A stretch of 64,000 nt of DNA from Allolobophora icterica (lineage: Eukaryota; Annelida; Clitellata; Crassiclitellata; Lumbricidae), in NCBI GenBank assembly GCA_963556255.1, contig OY744616.1, positions 1,701,110-1,765,109 of the forward strand, in the 5' to 3' direction. Under the pieces are notes generated by a model. That model was given only the letters and a program-made list of their open reading frames with translations. It searched no databases and had not been told where the DNA came from. Of this stretch, positions 1-12,975 are shown piece by piece. A program made the position numbers and the translations under genes. The stretch's first letter is position 1. Each line of letters starts with the position of its first letter.

Positions 1-295
1 TCGCAATCGATGGCCAGGCAAATTACATCATTTGTGATAAGCTTGCTTTCTCTGTGCAGATCTGTAGAACTGCGACCTACGTTGAGATCTTGGTTAAACG
101 TTACTGGTTAAAAGAAAAGGTGAAAAGAACATCGCGCAACACCCCGAAGAGATGCAAGAAGCCATAGGCCTACCGCTACCAAAAGACTAGGCCCATATTG
201 TTCAGATCGGTAATTCATTTTTAAGTGAATGAGCAACAGTCGTTCAAACATTACAGAGGCGAAAATATGTGCTCAAAGGCCGAAACTTATATGCT

Positions 296-560
296 ATTGA
301 ATGACAAGTTTCGCTCAATTAAAACTTGATATCTGCTATACGTCTTATTTTGACACCTCTTGCACAAAATATAATTTCCTCGCTTACGTAAAGAGCACAC
401 AACTATGACGTCACTACTTTTAGCGATATTGTAGAAGGTAAGATTCAAATCTACAGTTAAGAAAATAGCAACTTAATTATCAGTTTATCGTTAGACAATC
501 AGTCAGTTTTCACAGATCTAACTGATTTTGCCTTTCAGCAGTATGTCCAGCTAATTATCA
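296..560 (+). promoter_or_regulatory. Conserved 5' block of unit A with CRE-like palindrome and mini-intron
   Basis: This block recurs once upstream of every finger exon in the window. It holds a TATA-like AAAATATAATTTCC, the palindrome TGACGTCA (406-413), which matches the classic cAMP-response element, then AAG|GTAAGA, a strong splice donor (GTAAGA at 438). A matching acceptor TTGCCTTTCAG ends at 538, which would make an intron of 101 nt. I infer a promoter plus non-coding first exon. The ATG that overlaps the CRE opens only a very short frame. There is no direct evidence of a transcription start. Confidence 0.5.
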
Positions 561-1539
561 GCGGAAAGTTCCACTATTAGCGGCCCCTATAAGCCTGTTT
601 TAATGTTCAATAATTTGAACAGAAGCAAAATCGTCTAAAATTGCTCATTAATGTGAAGTATTTGAACACACATTCTGCAACTTTAATATATCGCTTTAAA
701 TAGCATTGCATCTGGAATGGATTTAGAATAATTCATTTCGTATAATTACGTTGTGGCTTCTCGGGTGTTTCCTATTGGCTCTACTATCATAAGGAAAATA
801 CATATGTGCAAGAGTTGGTTCGAATGGCCACTTCGGCTATGACATGTAGCTACAGGACACGAACAGAAAATGTCACCACTGTATCCGCTCTTGCTTCTCC
901 ATCCAACTGACTCTGTATCTCATCCACATAATATGCATAATATGCATAGCATTATAATCTTAGAATCCCTTTCGGTCCTCCTTAACCTACCACCTTCAAT
1001 CCCGTCTGGCTGCTGCAAAACAGTGTCCTTAGTGCAGGATATGGAATTTTTGTCATCTTTGTAGGAAGTAGCAGTGGATGGGGAGTGTCTAAAATATTAC
1101 CATTCCCTTGTCCTTTCGGAGCGCTTTGTTGAAGACCTAAACTAAAACTTTTCCAAACATATCTTGTTGCGATCTGATGCTTCATCATCCTACAAATACG
1201 GTCGTCTGTCTAATATGAGCTCAGATTATCTCCTAGCGCCCAAATTCACTAAACGCGCATATCCTGAGGGCTTGCTCTGAGTTTAGTTTTAGTTTAATCT
1301 GAGTTGGAGCCTACTTTTGGCGACAACAATTTCGACGTTTACATTACAAACTACAAAACTGCCGGATGAAATAATAATGCTAGACTGCAAATATGAAAAA
1401 AGTCAACTGGATAATTATACATCGATGATCACGTCATACAAATTCGCACCTCAACCCTGCATGCTGACTCGTCAGTGGAACTTACATTCAATTAAAGTTA
1501 TTGTTTTTGCACCAAGGTTCATTTGATTCCTCAGGAATT

Positions 1540-1712
1540 GGATAACTAACTTGATAATAGAAGAAATCCTGGGAGAGCTAGAAACTTTAGTCAAAATCCA
1601 GCCGATAAAAGGTGCCATGAAAAGCGATGGCGTTAAAACGTTGGAATTGTTACTGCTGAAAGAGTATATGGTTTCTCTCGTGTCACCGGTTATACGAGGG
1701 AAACTGCTGTTT
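1540..1712 (+). other. Conserved upstream block of unknown role (unit A)
   Basis: A segment that reads GAAGAAATCCTGGGAGAGCT and, further on, ATGAAAAGCGATGGCGTTAA reappears before the finger exons of units F (about 29690-29820, disrupted), G (38105-38220) and I (58536-58690). In A and I it is open for about 60 codons, but indels in F and G shift the frame, so coding is doubtful. It could be an upstream exon that supplies the start codon, or simply conserved intron sequence. No domain is recognised. Confidence 0.3.
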
Positions 1713-1788
1713 CCAGATATTAGTTACCGGTATTCTTAAACTTTCTAGATACGCCATTAATTCATATCCTTCTGTTTGTTCTTCACAG

Positions 1789-3236
<1,448 letters not shown>

Positions 3237-3261
3237 AAGACATTTTCAAAATAAAAAAATC

Positions 3262-3880
3262 ATGTTAGAATTCATACTGGAGAAAGTGAAGACAGTGCCA
3301 GCTCTGCCAGAGAAAAGTTTCATGCAACCGTGATCTGCGGGTTCACAAAAGAACCCATACTATACTTTAACCATATAATGCAAACCATGAAACTCACAGT
3401 AACATTTGATCGAAAGAAATTATCTGAAATATTTGAAAATGTCTTATGATGATAGAAGCTTCTGGCTACAAAACATGATGAAAAATGTTAAGTTAATGAA
3501 TGAATGGCAGTAATGTCAAACAACTGGTCTACTAGGTCATGCTGGAATTTATATTTAACAGAGATCAAACTTCCCTATGCCAGTTTTTTACACACAAAAC
3601 AGATAACATAGTCATCTAAAGAGTAACATGATAACACATACTGAAGATAAACCATAACTTTGTAAGGAAACATTCGAATGCTATTCAAACGTGACAAGAC
3701 ATAAAGACACCCTTACTAGAGAGAAAATATTTCTGGGTGAGGTTTATAAAAAAGAATCCTGTTAAAAGCTATCATTACCAGTTCCAGTTATGCCAGACAG
3801 CATTTTGCAATATATCTACTCTGCAGCTTCATGAAAGAACCCACTTAAAAAACCAGAGAAAGTCTTACAATATGAAAAAT
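3262..3880 (+). pseudogene. Fossil finger tail behind unit A
   Basis: Behind the stop, finger-like sequence continues in broken frames: GTTAGAATTCATACTGGAGA linkers (3264), a CQLCQ-like knuckle (about 3297) and a relic reading roughly SNVTRH..THTRE (3680-3720), then a last QLCQTAF..STLQLHERTH relic near 3785-3845. Corresponding relics follow all seven units, so the ancestral array was longer and ended further downstream. Confidence 0.7.
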
Positions 3881-4590
3881 ATTCTATTTGCTGAAAGAGG
3901 AAAATAGGTTTATGGGATTATTGTTTGTGCTGAATACACGTATGTGATGGTGTATTTAGTGTAGAGAAAGAAGTTTTGAAGTACTGTTGCAGTCATAGAT
4001 TTACAACTGCCAGTTTTTATAGCACATTACAAAGAGAATAACTTCAGTCTCAACAACAAAATAGTTTGACCGGATAATTCAAACCGAGAAACACTGCAAT
4101 GGCAATTAGTCAAAAGAAAATTTCTGAAATATTTGAACATGTTCTACGATTTTCGAAGTATCTGGAAATGGAGCATGATGCCGAATTTTAAGTTAATGAA
4201 TACGTAACGATACACATGAATGAATTATTAATATTTGTTTCAAAAGTAAAGAGCTTTAAGTACAAAAAACTTGAATGTGTTTAGGACCTGCTGATCAAGT
4301 TTTTGATGTTTTATGAACATTTTTAATTTGATAGATTGTGTGTCAAAGTAAGCACTTCAACTATACTGATCTATTTTATTTTGCAAGGAGATACTTTGTA
4401 TGAAGAAGGATTATCATGGTTGATTTTTACTCATGTCCTTAGTTACTTTAACTGATTTCACTCACTCATAAGGATCGTTTTCTTCTTTTATTAAGTGGAT
4501 AATTGTTGCTTTACTCATTTTTAATCTTAGGCAGTCAGTGTTGAATAACTATCTTTGTAATAACTATCTTTGTCTATACACAGTTTAGAA

Positions 4591-4706
4591 CAACCGTCCT
4601 CTTGACGAAAGGACCCTTGATCAACAGTCCCCTTGACGAACAGTCCGCTTGACCAATCGTCCGTGACCAATCGTCCGTTGACCAATCGTCCGTTGACCAA
4701 ACGTCC
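4591..4706. mobile_element. Short insertion made of 15-16-bp repeats, TAGAA target duplication
   Basis: Unit G reads straight through this position (42860-42880), while unit A carries 116 extra bases flanked by TAGAA at 4586-4590 and 4707-4711. The insert is a degenerate tandem of TTGACCAATCGTCCG-like words, some in inverted sense. No coding capacity. It resembles one arm of a fold-back element, but the family is not recognised. Confidence 0.6.
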
Positions 4707-4711
4707 TAGAA

Positions 4712-5575
4712 CCACTGGTTGGGTATGTTTTTGATTTTTTTAAATAATAGTTTGATTAGGGTGGACAATTCAACCACACTGAGCTGTATTATTTTAGTTT
4801 GATGATTCTTTTTCAATGATCAAGGATGAAGTTTGTTGTTTTATTGTTGTTTACTGGCTTTAAACTTACAGTGTTGAAATCTTGCATTGTTACTGTAGAT
4901 CAATGCACTTCGAAGGTTTTTTAGGCGATAATTTTACAAAATCAGCAGCAATATTACTGCTACCCCTAGGGCGTGGAGGGCTGAGTCAACCTAGAGGGGC
5001 TTATGGGTATGGAACCGCAACTTTCCAAGATCTTATGCTTTTCAGGCCAGAGTGTTACCATTCACCTATCCCCTTCCCCATGAACTAGGGGAAGAAAGAG
5101 GTGGCGAAATGAATTCTTCAAGATTTTTTGCATTACTTGCCCTCAAAGTTTCAATGATGATCACGCGAAAGACAATGTCAGTCAATGTCTCAAAGATCCA
5201 AAAACTTCAGACTCGGTAGGCCTCTTACAGACTTACACACATTGTGTAGGCCTACTAGAAGGTCTATCAAGGTTTAACTCAGTATCTGTGTCCGCTACTG
5301 ACTGTCAATGCGTCTGTCTGAAAGTCCAGCATCCTGTATTTACATGTATGTAGTGAGTTTGTATTATAAGGCTCGAGCGCCTATGGATTCGCCTCTCTGA
5401 CGTTTCCCTAAGGCCAGTGTCATTGAATCGCAGAGTCGTAGAACAGTTGTGGAAGATCCGTTTAGTTTTCTTAGTAATACTGAGTCTGTGAAGTTCCAGG
5501 ATCCTTCAAATCGTACACAGCGCATCGAACTTCAAACTAAAATTTCATCAGTCAGCCGCTTAATAGCTGCCTATA
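4712..5575. other. 3' block of unit A and spacer, no gene seen
   Basis: The first part (to about 4960) matches the conserved 3' block of other units (GGTGGACAATTCAACCACAC and following). The remainder contains unit-level repeats also seen near 12150, 21600, 36040 and 53000. No open frame here is supported as coding. Confidence 0.5.
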
Positions 5576-5587
5576 ACAGACTGATAT

Positions 5588-5795
5588 GGGATGCGGTGGT
5601 GTAGGCCCTAGCGGTAGGCTATGTTCTGTGCGGCTGTGCCTAATACTCGGAGGGTCGCAGGTTCGAATCTAGCTGAAGCCATGCGTACTGACCTCGGACA
5701 AGTTTCTCACCCACAATTTTTTGCTAAGAAGACAACGGGAAGCCACATCACTCATCTCATCCCTGGGTGGCATAAACCCAATAGACCTCATCATG
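5588..5795 (+). mobile_element. tRNA-derived SINE (family 1)
   Basis: Begins GGGATGCGGTGGTGTAG (A-box-like) and contains CGCAGGTTCGAATC, a good RNA polymerase III B box. Imperfect 12-bp target duplications flank it (ACAGACTGATAT before, ACAGTCTAATAT after). The same element occupies a paralogous site at 53248-53437. Empty sites are visible at about 26170 and 36230. Confidence 0.75.
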
Positions 5796-5879
5796 ACAGT
5801 CTAATATAAAATTTGTTCGACTGATTCCGTTGCCAATTTGGAAATGGTATGGTTTATATTATGTAGGCCTAGTGAAACT

Positions 5880-6092
5880 TTATTATCAACTTTAAGCCTT
5901 AGTTTGACAACTCTTGCACAAAACAATCTCCTTGTTTGCTCAGAGACCACAAAACTATGACGTCACTAATTTTAGCGCCTTGACCAAGGTAAGATTAAAA
6001 ACTACAGTTCACAAATTAACAACTTAATTACAGTTTATCTTTAGACAATCAATCAGGTTTCACAGATCTATCAACTGAGTTTTGCATTTCAG
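5880..6092 (+). promoter_or_regulatory. Conserved 5' block of unit B (CRE + mini-intron)
   Basis: Same layout as upstream of unit A: TTGCACAAAA, TGACGTCA at 5958-5965, donor CAAG|GTAAGA at 5989 and acceptor TTTTGCATTTCAG ending at 6092. Inferred promoter and non-coding first exon of the B finger gene. Confidence 0.45.
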
Positions 6093-6322
6093 CAGAAGGT
6101 CCAATTAGATATCTGGAAATTCCATAATTTGCGGCACTGGCGGCGATCTTGTTTCACAGGTGGGGGGGGCACTGTTGAACTGATCTGGTGAAGAGTTTTG
6201 AACTGACCTGCTCAAAAAAGGTAATTTTTCGGGAAAAATTTGACGACCCTTTTTGGGTTTTCTTCAAAAAGTTGGGGGGCAATGTATGGTGTGTCCTCCA
6301 CTAGGCCTATTAAAGGTGGGGG

Positions 6323-6613
6323 CAGGGGTGCCCGCAGGCTTAAAAAAATTGGACGCACACCCCAAAAAAATTGGACGCACACTCCTCCTGTCCCCTCCCA
6401 TCCTACCCGTCCTCTGTCCGCTGCTCGTAGTCATACACTGGAAATGACTCAGAGTGACTCATTAGAAAAAAATCAATTCAGATACCATCTAATGCTTTAA
6501 CATGCCGTACTGTCGTTAACCAAATATTTTGTTACGATGTCTATTCCTTGTGTGGATTTGATTTGGTGGGTGGACGCACGTGCGTCCAGTGCGTCCGCCT
6601 GCGGGCGCCCCTG
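6323..6613. mobile_element. hAT-type non-autonomous element, 291 bp
   Basis: Terminal inverted repeats CAGGGGTGCCCGCAGGC and its complement, flanked by a perfect 8-bp target duplication GGTGGGGG (6315-6322, 6614-6621). Subterminal word GGACGCAC is repeated at both ends. No transposase. Confidence 0.85.
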
Positions 6614-6863
6614 GGTGGGGGGACTTGTCCCCATGGACCCCCATGATCGCTGCCCATGATTTTCGGCCACTACAGTCTATACATTATATATAGAATTAAC
6701 AACTGGTTTTTGCCTTTTAGCAGAATGCCCAATTAATTATCAGTACAAGTACAGCAAGTCAAATTTAACTGTACATGAGAATTCTGGGGTATAGAAGAAG
6801 TTGACTTTTATTTTATTGACAAAAGAGAAGATTTAATCGAAAGCATAGTATTTTTATTAGGGT

Positions 6864-6962
6864 GTCTTGATCATGTCAATTTTCTGTTACATTTTCGGGG
6901 CCCCCTAAGTTGCGGGCCCCGTGCGACCGCACGGTTCGCACACCCCTAAGACCGGCACTGAG
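6864..6962 (-). mobile_element. One end of a probable hAT element
   Basis: Read on the minus strand it starts CAGTGCCGGTCTTAGGGG, a typical CAGTG-class terminus, followed by GC-rich sequence. A matching second end was not found with confidence; the segment from about 6150 may belong to it. Confidence 0.4.
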
Positions 6963-7921
6963 CATTATTGAATGCATTATTTATCTAATTCACTTAATAT
7001 AACTATCTACTCATGTAGAAAAATTCTGCAAAATCTATATACTATAGTTTGAATTATTGGACACGCTGGATAAAGGTGTTTTCCAAGGAACCACACTTAC
7101 TCAAGTTACCTTAGACTACTATACAGTACCTTATACCAGTAAAGCTTATGCACAAGACGAATTGTGAATTTAGAAAGTCAGTAATTGTGAATTTAGAAAG
7201 CCAGTTCGAAGAACGAACCAGTTGTGCAAGAGTTGGTCAGAAAGGCCACTCCGGCTATGACCTGAGACTACATGGATCTCTATTGCTGAAAAGGTATCTG
7301 GTTTCTGTAATAGGGCTTGGGGTTAGGTATTTGCCTTACACGAAGGCACCTACAGACATTTGCCTTACACGACCACGACGACCATGTCCACCACCAACAC
7401 CACCATTACCACCTCGATGCATGCATGACCTTTATAACATCTAATGTAACTTGCTTCTCCATCCAACTCTGTATCTCATCCACATAATATGCACTTAGAA
7501 TCCCTTTTGGCCCTCCATAAGACCATAACCTACCAGTAATCAACTTTTCGCATGCGGAATGTGCAATGGAATGCAGATGCTGTGAAGAGATGATTTATTA
7601 TAAATATTTGTAATAGGTATAACAGATTAACGGACTGTCTCAAACAATCCGCTTAACCATATCTTGCTGTTTTAAGTCTTTAATACATCGGTCGGATAGC
7701 CAGATAATTTCTATAACTGCCTGCTAAAACAAGTTCAAATGCCTAAACCGTATTCTGAATATATTTCGTAGTGTCATGAAAATCAGTTTTCGGTCTTTGC
7801 CTTTCTAAAACTGCTCCAAATTAATCATAGGTACTTCATTATATTGTGTTTTCATATGTTTCTTATCCTTTAGCTTTCTAGATACGACGTTAATTTAGAA
7901 TCTTCTGTTTGTTCTACACGG
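6963..7921. other. Unit B intron, no coding sequence seen
   Basis: Unit-level intron sequence similar to 13600-14700 and 16800-17060. The (ATT)n tract found in the introns of D, F, G and I is absent here. One 98-codon frame around 7148-7444 shows no recognisable domain. Confidence 0.4.
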
Positions 7922-8197
7922 GTTCTGAAGAGGGCAAAATACATATACCTTTGCCTGGTGTGTCGTAGCACATTCTCATACTCGACAGTTTTGAAAAGAC
8001 ACACACACCAGAACTCATACTGGAGAGAAACCATATCAATGCCAGTTATTTCAGAAATCATTCACACAACCTTCTCATCGGGAGAAGCACAAAACAACTC
8101 ATACTCAAGAGAAACCATGTCAGTGGCAGTTATGCAAAAACTCATTTACAAAACATTCTAATATGGTATCACACAAGAGAATTTACCAATACCAGGT
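7922..8197 (+). pseudogene. Decayed first fingers of unit B
   Basis: The sequence homologous to the start of the D exon follows CACGG, where other units have CACAG, so the splice acceptor AG is lost. An extra C at about 7935 and an extra CACA near 7998 shift the frame. One finger reads CQLF with the second cysteine lost. A missing C near 8223 shifts the frame into the long open array that follows. Confidence 0.75.
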
Positions 8198-9631
8198 GTG
8201 CAAAAGCAGTTTTTCTCAGGTTTCCATCTGAAAGATCATTCAAACATTCATGTTGAAAATAAACCGTACAAATGTCAGTTATGTGAACTTATAACTAATC
8301 GTAAAAATCATCTAAAGATGCTCCACAAGAGAAAACATACTGGAGTGAGACCATACGTTTGCCAGGTATGTCAGAAAACATTCTCCCAATCTGCTAATAT
8401 GCAAGACCACATTAGAACCCATACTGGAGAGAAACTTTACCAATGTCGTGTTTGTCAAGGAAGATTTAGCACATCTTCCAATCTAAAGCAGCATGGTAGT
8501 ATTCATATTGGAGAGAAACTGTACCAATGCCAATTATGCAAGAAAGCATTTTCACAGAATTCCACTCTACTGGCTCATATTAGAATCCATACTGGAGAGA
8601 AACCTTACCAATGCCATGTTTGTCAAGAAAGATTTTCCAGATCTTCTAGCCTAAAAACGCATGTTAGAATCCATACTGGAGAAACACCATACAAATGCCG
8701 GTTATGTCAAAAAATACTCTCATGTAATTTCACTCTACTGGCTCACAAGAGAACACATACTGGCGAGAAACCATTCCTTTGTCATGTATGTAATAACTTA
8801 TTTTCTTCTTCTTCCAGTCTACGAAAACATGTTAGAATTCACACTGGGGAGATGCCTTACAAATGCCACGCATGTCCAAGAACTTTTACCTATGCTTTCA
8901 TTTTAAGAAACCATGCAAGAATTCACACCGGAGAGAAACCGTACCAATGCCAGTTGTGTGAATTCAAAGGTAGTGATTATGGTTATATAAAGAGGCACAT
9001 GAGAACACATACAGGAGAGAAACCATACCGTTGTCAGATATGTAAGAAAACGTTCAGATTCAGTTCCGGTCTGAGAAATCACGAAAAAACACATACTGGA
9101 GAAAAACCATACCTTTGCCAGGTATGTCAGAAAACATTCGCATATGCTTCCGATTTGAGAAGACACGAAAAAACCCACACAGGACATAAACCATTCCTTT
9201 GCCAGGTATGTCAGAAAACATTCGCATGTTCTTCTTATCTGAAAAGTCACGAAAGAACCCACTCTGGACAGAAACCCTACCTTTGCCAGGTATGTCAGAA
9301 AAGATTTGCACGTGTTTCACAACTGAAAAGTCATGAAATCACCCACTCTGAAGAGAAACCATACCTTTGCCAGGTATGTCCTAAAACATTCACACATGCG
9401 TCACGTCTGAAAAGTCATGGAAAAACCCACACTGGAGAGAAACCATACATTTGCCAAATATGTAAGAAAACATTCTCAAGTACTTCAGCTCTGAGAAGAC
9501 ATGGAAGAATCCACATAGGAGAGAAACCACTTCTGTGTCCTGTTTGTAACAAAACATTTTCCCAATCTTCAAAGCTGAAACATCACGAGGTTACTCATTT
9601 GGTGGAGAAACCATTTCTGTCTTGCTTGTAA
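8198..9631 (+). CDS. C2H2 zinc-finger array, unit B (about 16 fingers)
   Basis: An open frame of 477 codons encodes about 16 consecutive C2H2 fingers joined by TGEKPY-like linkers and ends in the family tail ..VEKPFLSCL. Proteins of this type are nuclear DNA-binding factors; no KRAB, SCAN or BTB domain is visible here. Finger 1 has an extra leucine between the C and H pairs (X13 rather than X12), caused by a 3-bp insertion near 8320. The frame begins at a GTG and the first in-frame ATG lies inside finger 1, so a normal start is missing. With the lost acceptor this suggests a gene at or past the point of decay. It is about 97% identical by eye to unit H. Confidence 0.65.
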   Translation: MQKQFFSGFHLKDHSNIHVENKPYKCQLCELITNRKNHLKMLHKRKHTGVRPYVCQVCQKTFSQSANMQDHIRTHTGEKLYQCRVCQGRFSTSSNLKQHGSIHIGEKLYQCQLCKKAFSQNSTLLAHIRIHTGEKPYQCHVCQERFSRSSSLKTHVRIHTGETPYKCRLCQKILSCNFTLLAHKRTHTGEKPFLCHVCNNLFSSSSSLRKHVRIHTGEMPYKCHACPRTFTYAFILRNHARIHTGEKPYQCQLCEFKGSDYGYIKRHMRTHTGEKPYRCQICKKTFRFSSGLRNHEKTHTGEKPYLCQVCQKTFAYASDLRRHEKTHTGHKPFLCQVCQKTFACSSYLKSHERTHSGQKPYLCQVCQKRFARVSQLKSHEITHSEEKPYLCQVCPKTFTHASRLKSHGKTHTGEKPYICQICKKTFSSTSALRRHGRIHIGEKPLLCPVCNKTFSQSSKLKHHEVTHLVEKPFLSCL

Positions 9632-9658
9632 AAGACATTTTGGAAATTAAAAAAAATC

Positions 9659-10790
9659 ATGTTGGGATTCATGCTGGATAAATGAAAAGCCAGTGCCAGT
9701 AATGCCAGAGAAAATTCTCACGTAATTCTGTTCCGCCGGTTTACAAAATAACCCGTACTAGACTGGGTATAAATGCCAGTAATGTCAAACAACACCAGTA
9801 ATCATGTGTTTTACATCTAAGTCTGTATAATGCCATTCTCGTATGGGCTTCATATGTCCTGCTTGTGATATGAGATGCAAGAACATATGAGTTGCATATG
9901 AGAATACTATCATTTGGTTTGTTATGTCCTACATATACCGTAAGGCTGATGTCTAAATGGCTAAGCTTCAATCTCTACTAGTGAAAAACGTTATCTGTGC
10001 CCATTTATGCCATAATCTCCTTTATAATTTAGTGATATCTAAACTCTCATGAGATCAGTGTTTTTTTTCAGCCGGAACGCGCCGGAACGGCGTTCCGGCA
10101 CCTTTTTTCAGCTACTAACAATATTTATTTTAATAATAAAAGCAATAATTTAGTTATTTTAATTTAATTTCAGTGTTTTGAAATGTTTTCAGTGTTTATT
10201 GAGACCCCTCCCAACCCCAATCCCCTTTTTCTCGGAATTTTAGCCCTCCCGTAATTGTTCCGTTCCGGAACCTATTGTTCCCTTCCGGAACCTTTATTCC
10301 AGAAAAAAAGCACTGCATGAGACTCAATAGTGGAGAAACCATTCCTGTGCCATTTATGCCTGAAGCAGTGCTAACAATGCCGTTTTCGTGACTTAATTGA
10401 GAACTCACACTGGAAAGAATCCAGTTTGTAAAAATTAGTTCCTCTGATCTTCTCGTCTACGGGGCCATGCTGGAATTCATACTAGATATTAAACCAGTGT
10501 TTTGGAGACGTCTAAGGCGAAACATGACATAACACAGTGAAAAGAAACCTTTGTTAGTCAGGAGACATTCAAATGCAATTCAAACATGGCAGGACATGAA
10601 AACTCCCATACTAGATCGAAAATTCTTCCTTCAGGTTTATAAAAAACAAGTCCTCCTCTGACATTCTGCAGAATCATGTTAGAATCTATACATTCCAGTT
10701 ATGTCAGATAGCATTTTGCAACCATTCTACTCTGTCGCTTCACGAGGAAACCCACGTAAAACACAGAGATAGTGTTACAAAATAAAATTG
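9659..10790 (+). pseudogene. Fossil finger tail behind unit B
   Basis: Broken finger relics continue behind the stop: a QCQ.CQRKFSRNS-like piece at about 9690, a knuckle and linker at 10325-10420 and a final relic near 10690-10760. A hAT element (10056-10315) interrupts the tail. The same tail, with the same hAT, follows unit H. Confidence 0.7.
10056..10315. mobile_element. hAT-type non-autonomous element, shared with unit H
   Basis: Ends CAGTGTTTTTTTTC and its near complement GAAAAAAAGCACTG, flanked by CATGAGAT (10048-10055) and CATGAGAC (10316-10323), an 8-bp duplication with one later change. Contains the palindromic word GGAACGGCGTTCC. The paralogous insertion in unit H (50900-51148) shows it predates the B-H duplication. 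Confidence 0.8.
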
Positions 10791-11489
10791 TTAACTGTCT
10801 ATCTGCTGAGAGTGGAAAATCGGTTTAGGGGATTGTTATGAGTGCTGAATATGTGATGATGTACTTGTGTAGAGAAAGAATTTTTGAAATACTGTTGATT
10901 TACAACTCCCAGTGTTTTTGACATAGTGCAAAGAGAATAAAGTGAGTCTCAACCGCAAAATAATTTGACAGGATAATGCAAACCGAGAAACTCCGCAATG
11001 ACATTTGATCGAAAGAAATTATCTGAAATATTTGAACACGTCCAAGATGTTCGAAGCATCTGAATAAAAAGCATAATGCAGAATTTTAAGTTAATCAATG
11101 CATAATAATGCACATTCATATCTGGCAATTAGTATTTGTATCAAAAGTTAAGAATTTTAAGTACAAAAGTTTTGAATGTTTGTGTTCACGACCTGTTGGT
11201 CAAGTTTTTGATGTTTTAGGAACATGTTTAGTTCGACAGATTTTGTGTCAAAGTAAGCACTTCAACTATGCTGATCTATTTTATTTTGCAATGATAGAAG
11301 GATCTTCATTGTTGCGTTTTACTCATATCCTTAGTTGCTTTTACTAAGTTGACTCGCTCACAAGGATCTTTTTCTTATTTTATTCTCTGACGTATTGTTG
11401 TTTTACTAATTTTTAACCTTAGGTAATCAGTTATGAAAAACTGTGATTGACTATGAACACTTTAGAACATACTGGTTGGGTAGGGCCTA

Positions 11490-11790
11490 CCATTTTGCAT
11501 TTTGACAAAAAAATTAATTCGATTAAGGTGGACAATTCGACCACAGTGAGCTGTGTTAATTTAGTTTGATGATACTTTTCAATGATCAAGGACCCTGTTT
11601 ATTGTTTTATTGTTGTTTACTCACTTAAACCTTACTGTACCTGTAGATTAATGTACTCCCAAGGTTACTGTAATTTAGGCTATAATTTCACACAAAATCA
11701 GCAGCAATGGTACAATTGAAATGTCTTGGCAAATAAACTTTGTTTAACCTTAACTTGCATTAGTTGGAAATAAACTAGTAGTGACACTGC
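11490..11790 (+). terminator. Conserved 3' block of unit B with AATAAA
   Basis: GGTGGACAATTCGACCACAG through ATGTCTTGGCAAATAAACTT is repeated behind every unit. AATAAA at 11732-11737 is a plausible polyadenylation signal, which would give a 3' UTR of about 2 kb that includes the fossil fingers. A second AATAAA lies near 11770. Confidence 0.45.
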
Positions 11791-12265
11791 ATCCATTGGA
11801 AGACATGTCCGCAGTGAATAACAGCAGTTCCTAAGCGTAGACCCGGAGTTGGTCCCTATATTTGCAAACAACTCGATTTAACATCTGGCTAGCGCGTTTG
11901 AAATTTTTCGTGATGTATTTATAGTCTTCCCGTTAATGAGTTCTGTTGAAAAATGTACTTCTTATTATAGTTTTCTCATTAAAATCCCCATAAGAGGAGT
12001 AATTAGATGGAGAACAAGCATCACTCACCTCTCCATTTGTTACTCGACGAATAATGCAAACGCGTCAGCCGCAGATGAAATCTAAATATGCCACGATCGG
12101 ATGCAGAGTGATTGCATAGGGGAGGCTGAGAGTGTTTCAAAATGAATTCTTCAAGATTGTTTGTATCACTTGCCCTCAAAGTTTTAATGATGATCTCGCG
12201 AAAGACAATGTCAGCCTAAGTTCCAAGGATCCAAAGATTGTGCAGATGTAGGCCCTAAAACTTCA

Positions 12266-12344
12266 GAAAGAAAGTACGCTTGCGGACAGGGGTAGGGGGT
12301 CCAATTTTCCCGAATTTTTGCGTACGTAATATATGGACGGCCCC
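12266..12344 (-). mobile_element. Solo terminal fragment of the GGGGCCATCC element
   Basis: On the minus strand it reads GGGGCCGTCCATATATTACG followed by a stretch matching 43835-43910. Only one end is present, so this is a truncated copy of the transposon found whole at 43835-45192. Confidence 0.65.
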
Positions 12345-12729
12345 TAATGAGAAATTTAAAGGTGCCTTGCAAGCGATGGCCAATCAAATTACATCATTTG
12401 TAATTACATTCTCTGTCCAGATCTGTAGAACCTGGGAGTCCTAGGTAGAACTGCGTCGTACGTTGAGATCTTAGTTAGGCCTAATCGTGAGACGTTTACG
12501 TTACTGGTGTGAGGTGAAAAGAACATGGAGCAACACCCAGAAGATACGAAAGAGCCAAGAGTCCACACCGCTACCAACAAGAATGTCAATTGTTCAGATC
12601 GGTGTTTCATTTATAAGTGAATGAGCAACAGTCGTTCAAACATCACAGAGGCCAAAATATTGTGCTCAAATGCCGAAACTTATATGCTATTAGCAAAGAT
12701 CTACGACTCTAAGATCTTTGCTATTAGCA

Positions 12730-12975
12730 GCTATTGAATGACAAGTTTCGCTCAATGAAAACTTGATATCTGCTCTACGTCTTATATTGACACCTCTTGC
12801 ACAAAATATAATTTCCTTGTTTACGTAAGGAGCACACAACTATGACGTGACTACTTTTAGCGACATTGTAGAAGGTAAGATTCAAATCTACAGTTAATAA
12901 AATAACTTAAAAGCAGTTTATCTTTAGTCAGTCAGTCAGATTTCACAGATCTAACTGATTTTGCCTTTCAGCAGT
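12730..12975 (+). promoter_or_regulatory. 5' block of unit D with mutated CRE
   Basis: Matches the unit A block, but the palindrome is TGACGTGA (12843-12850) rather than TGACGTCA. Donor AAG|GTAAGA at 12874 and acceptor TTTTGCCTTTCAG near 12972 are kept. It is about 4.2 kb before the D finger exon, the longest such distance in the cluster. Confidence 0.4.

Noticed and set aside
406..432. Short peptide starting at the ATG in the CRE (MTSLLLATL and variants)
   Set aside because: The reading differs or stops early in each unit; the ATG is explained by the CRE palindrome.
8661..8906. Frames in other phases or antisense within finger exons (many)
   Set aside because: Shadow frames of the 84-bp finger repeats.
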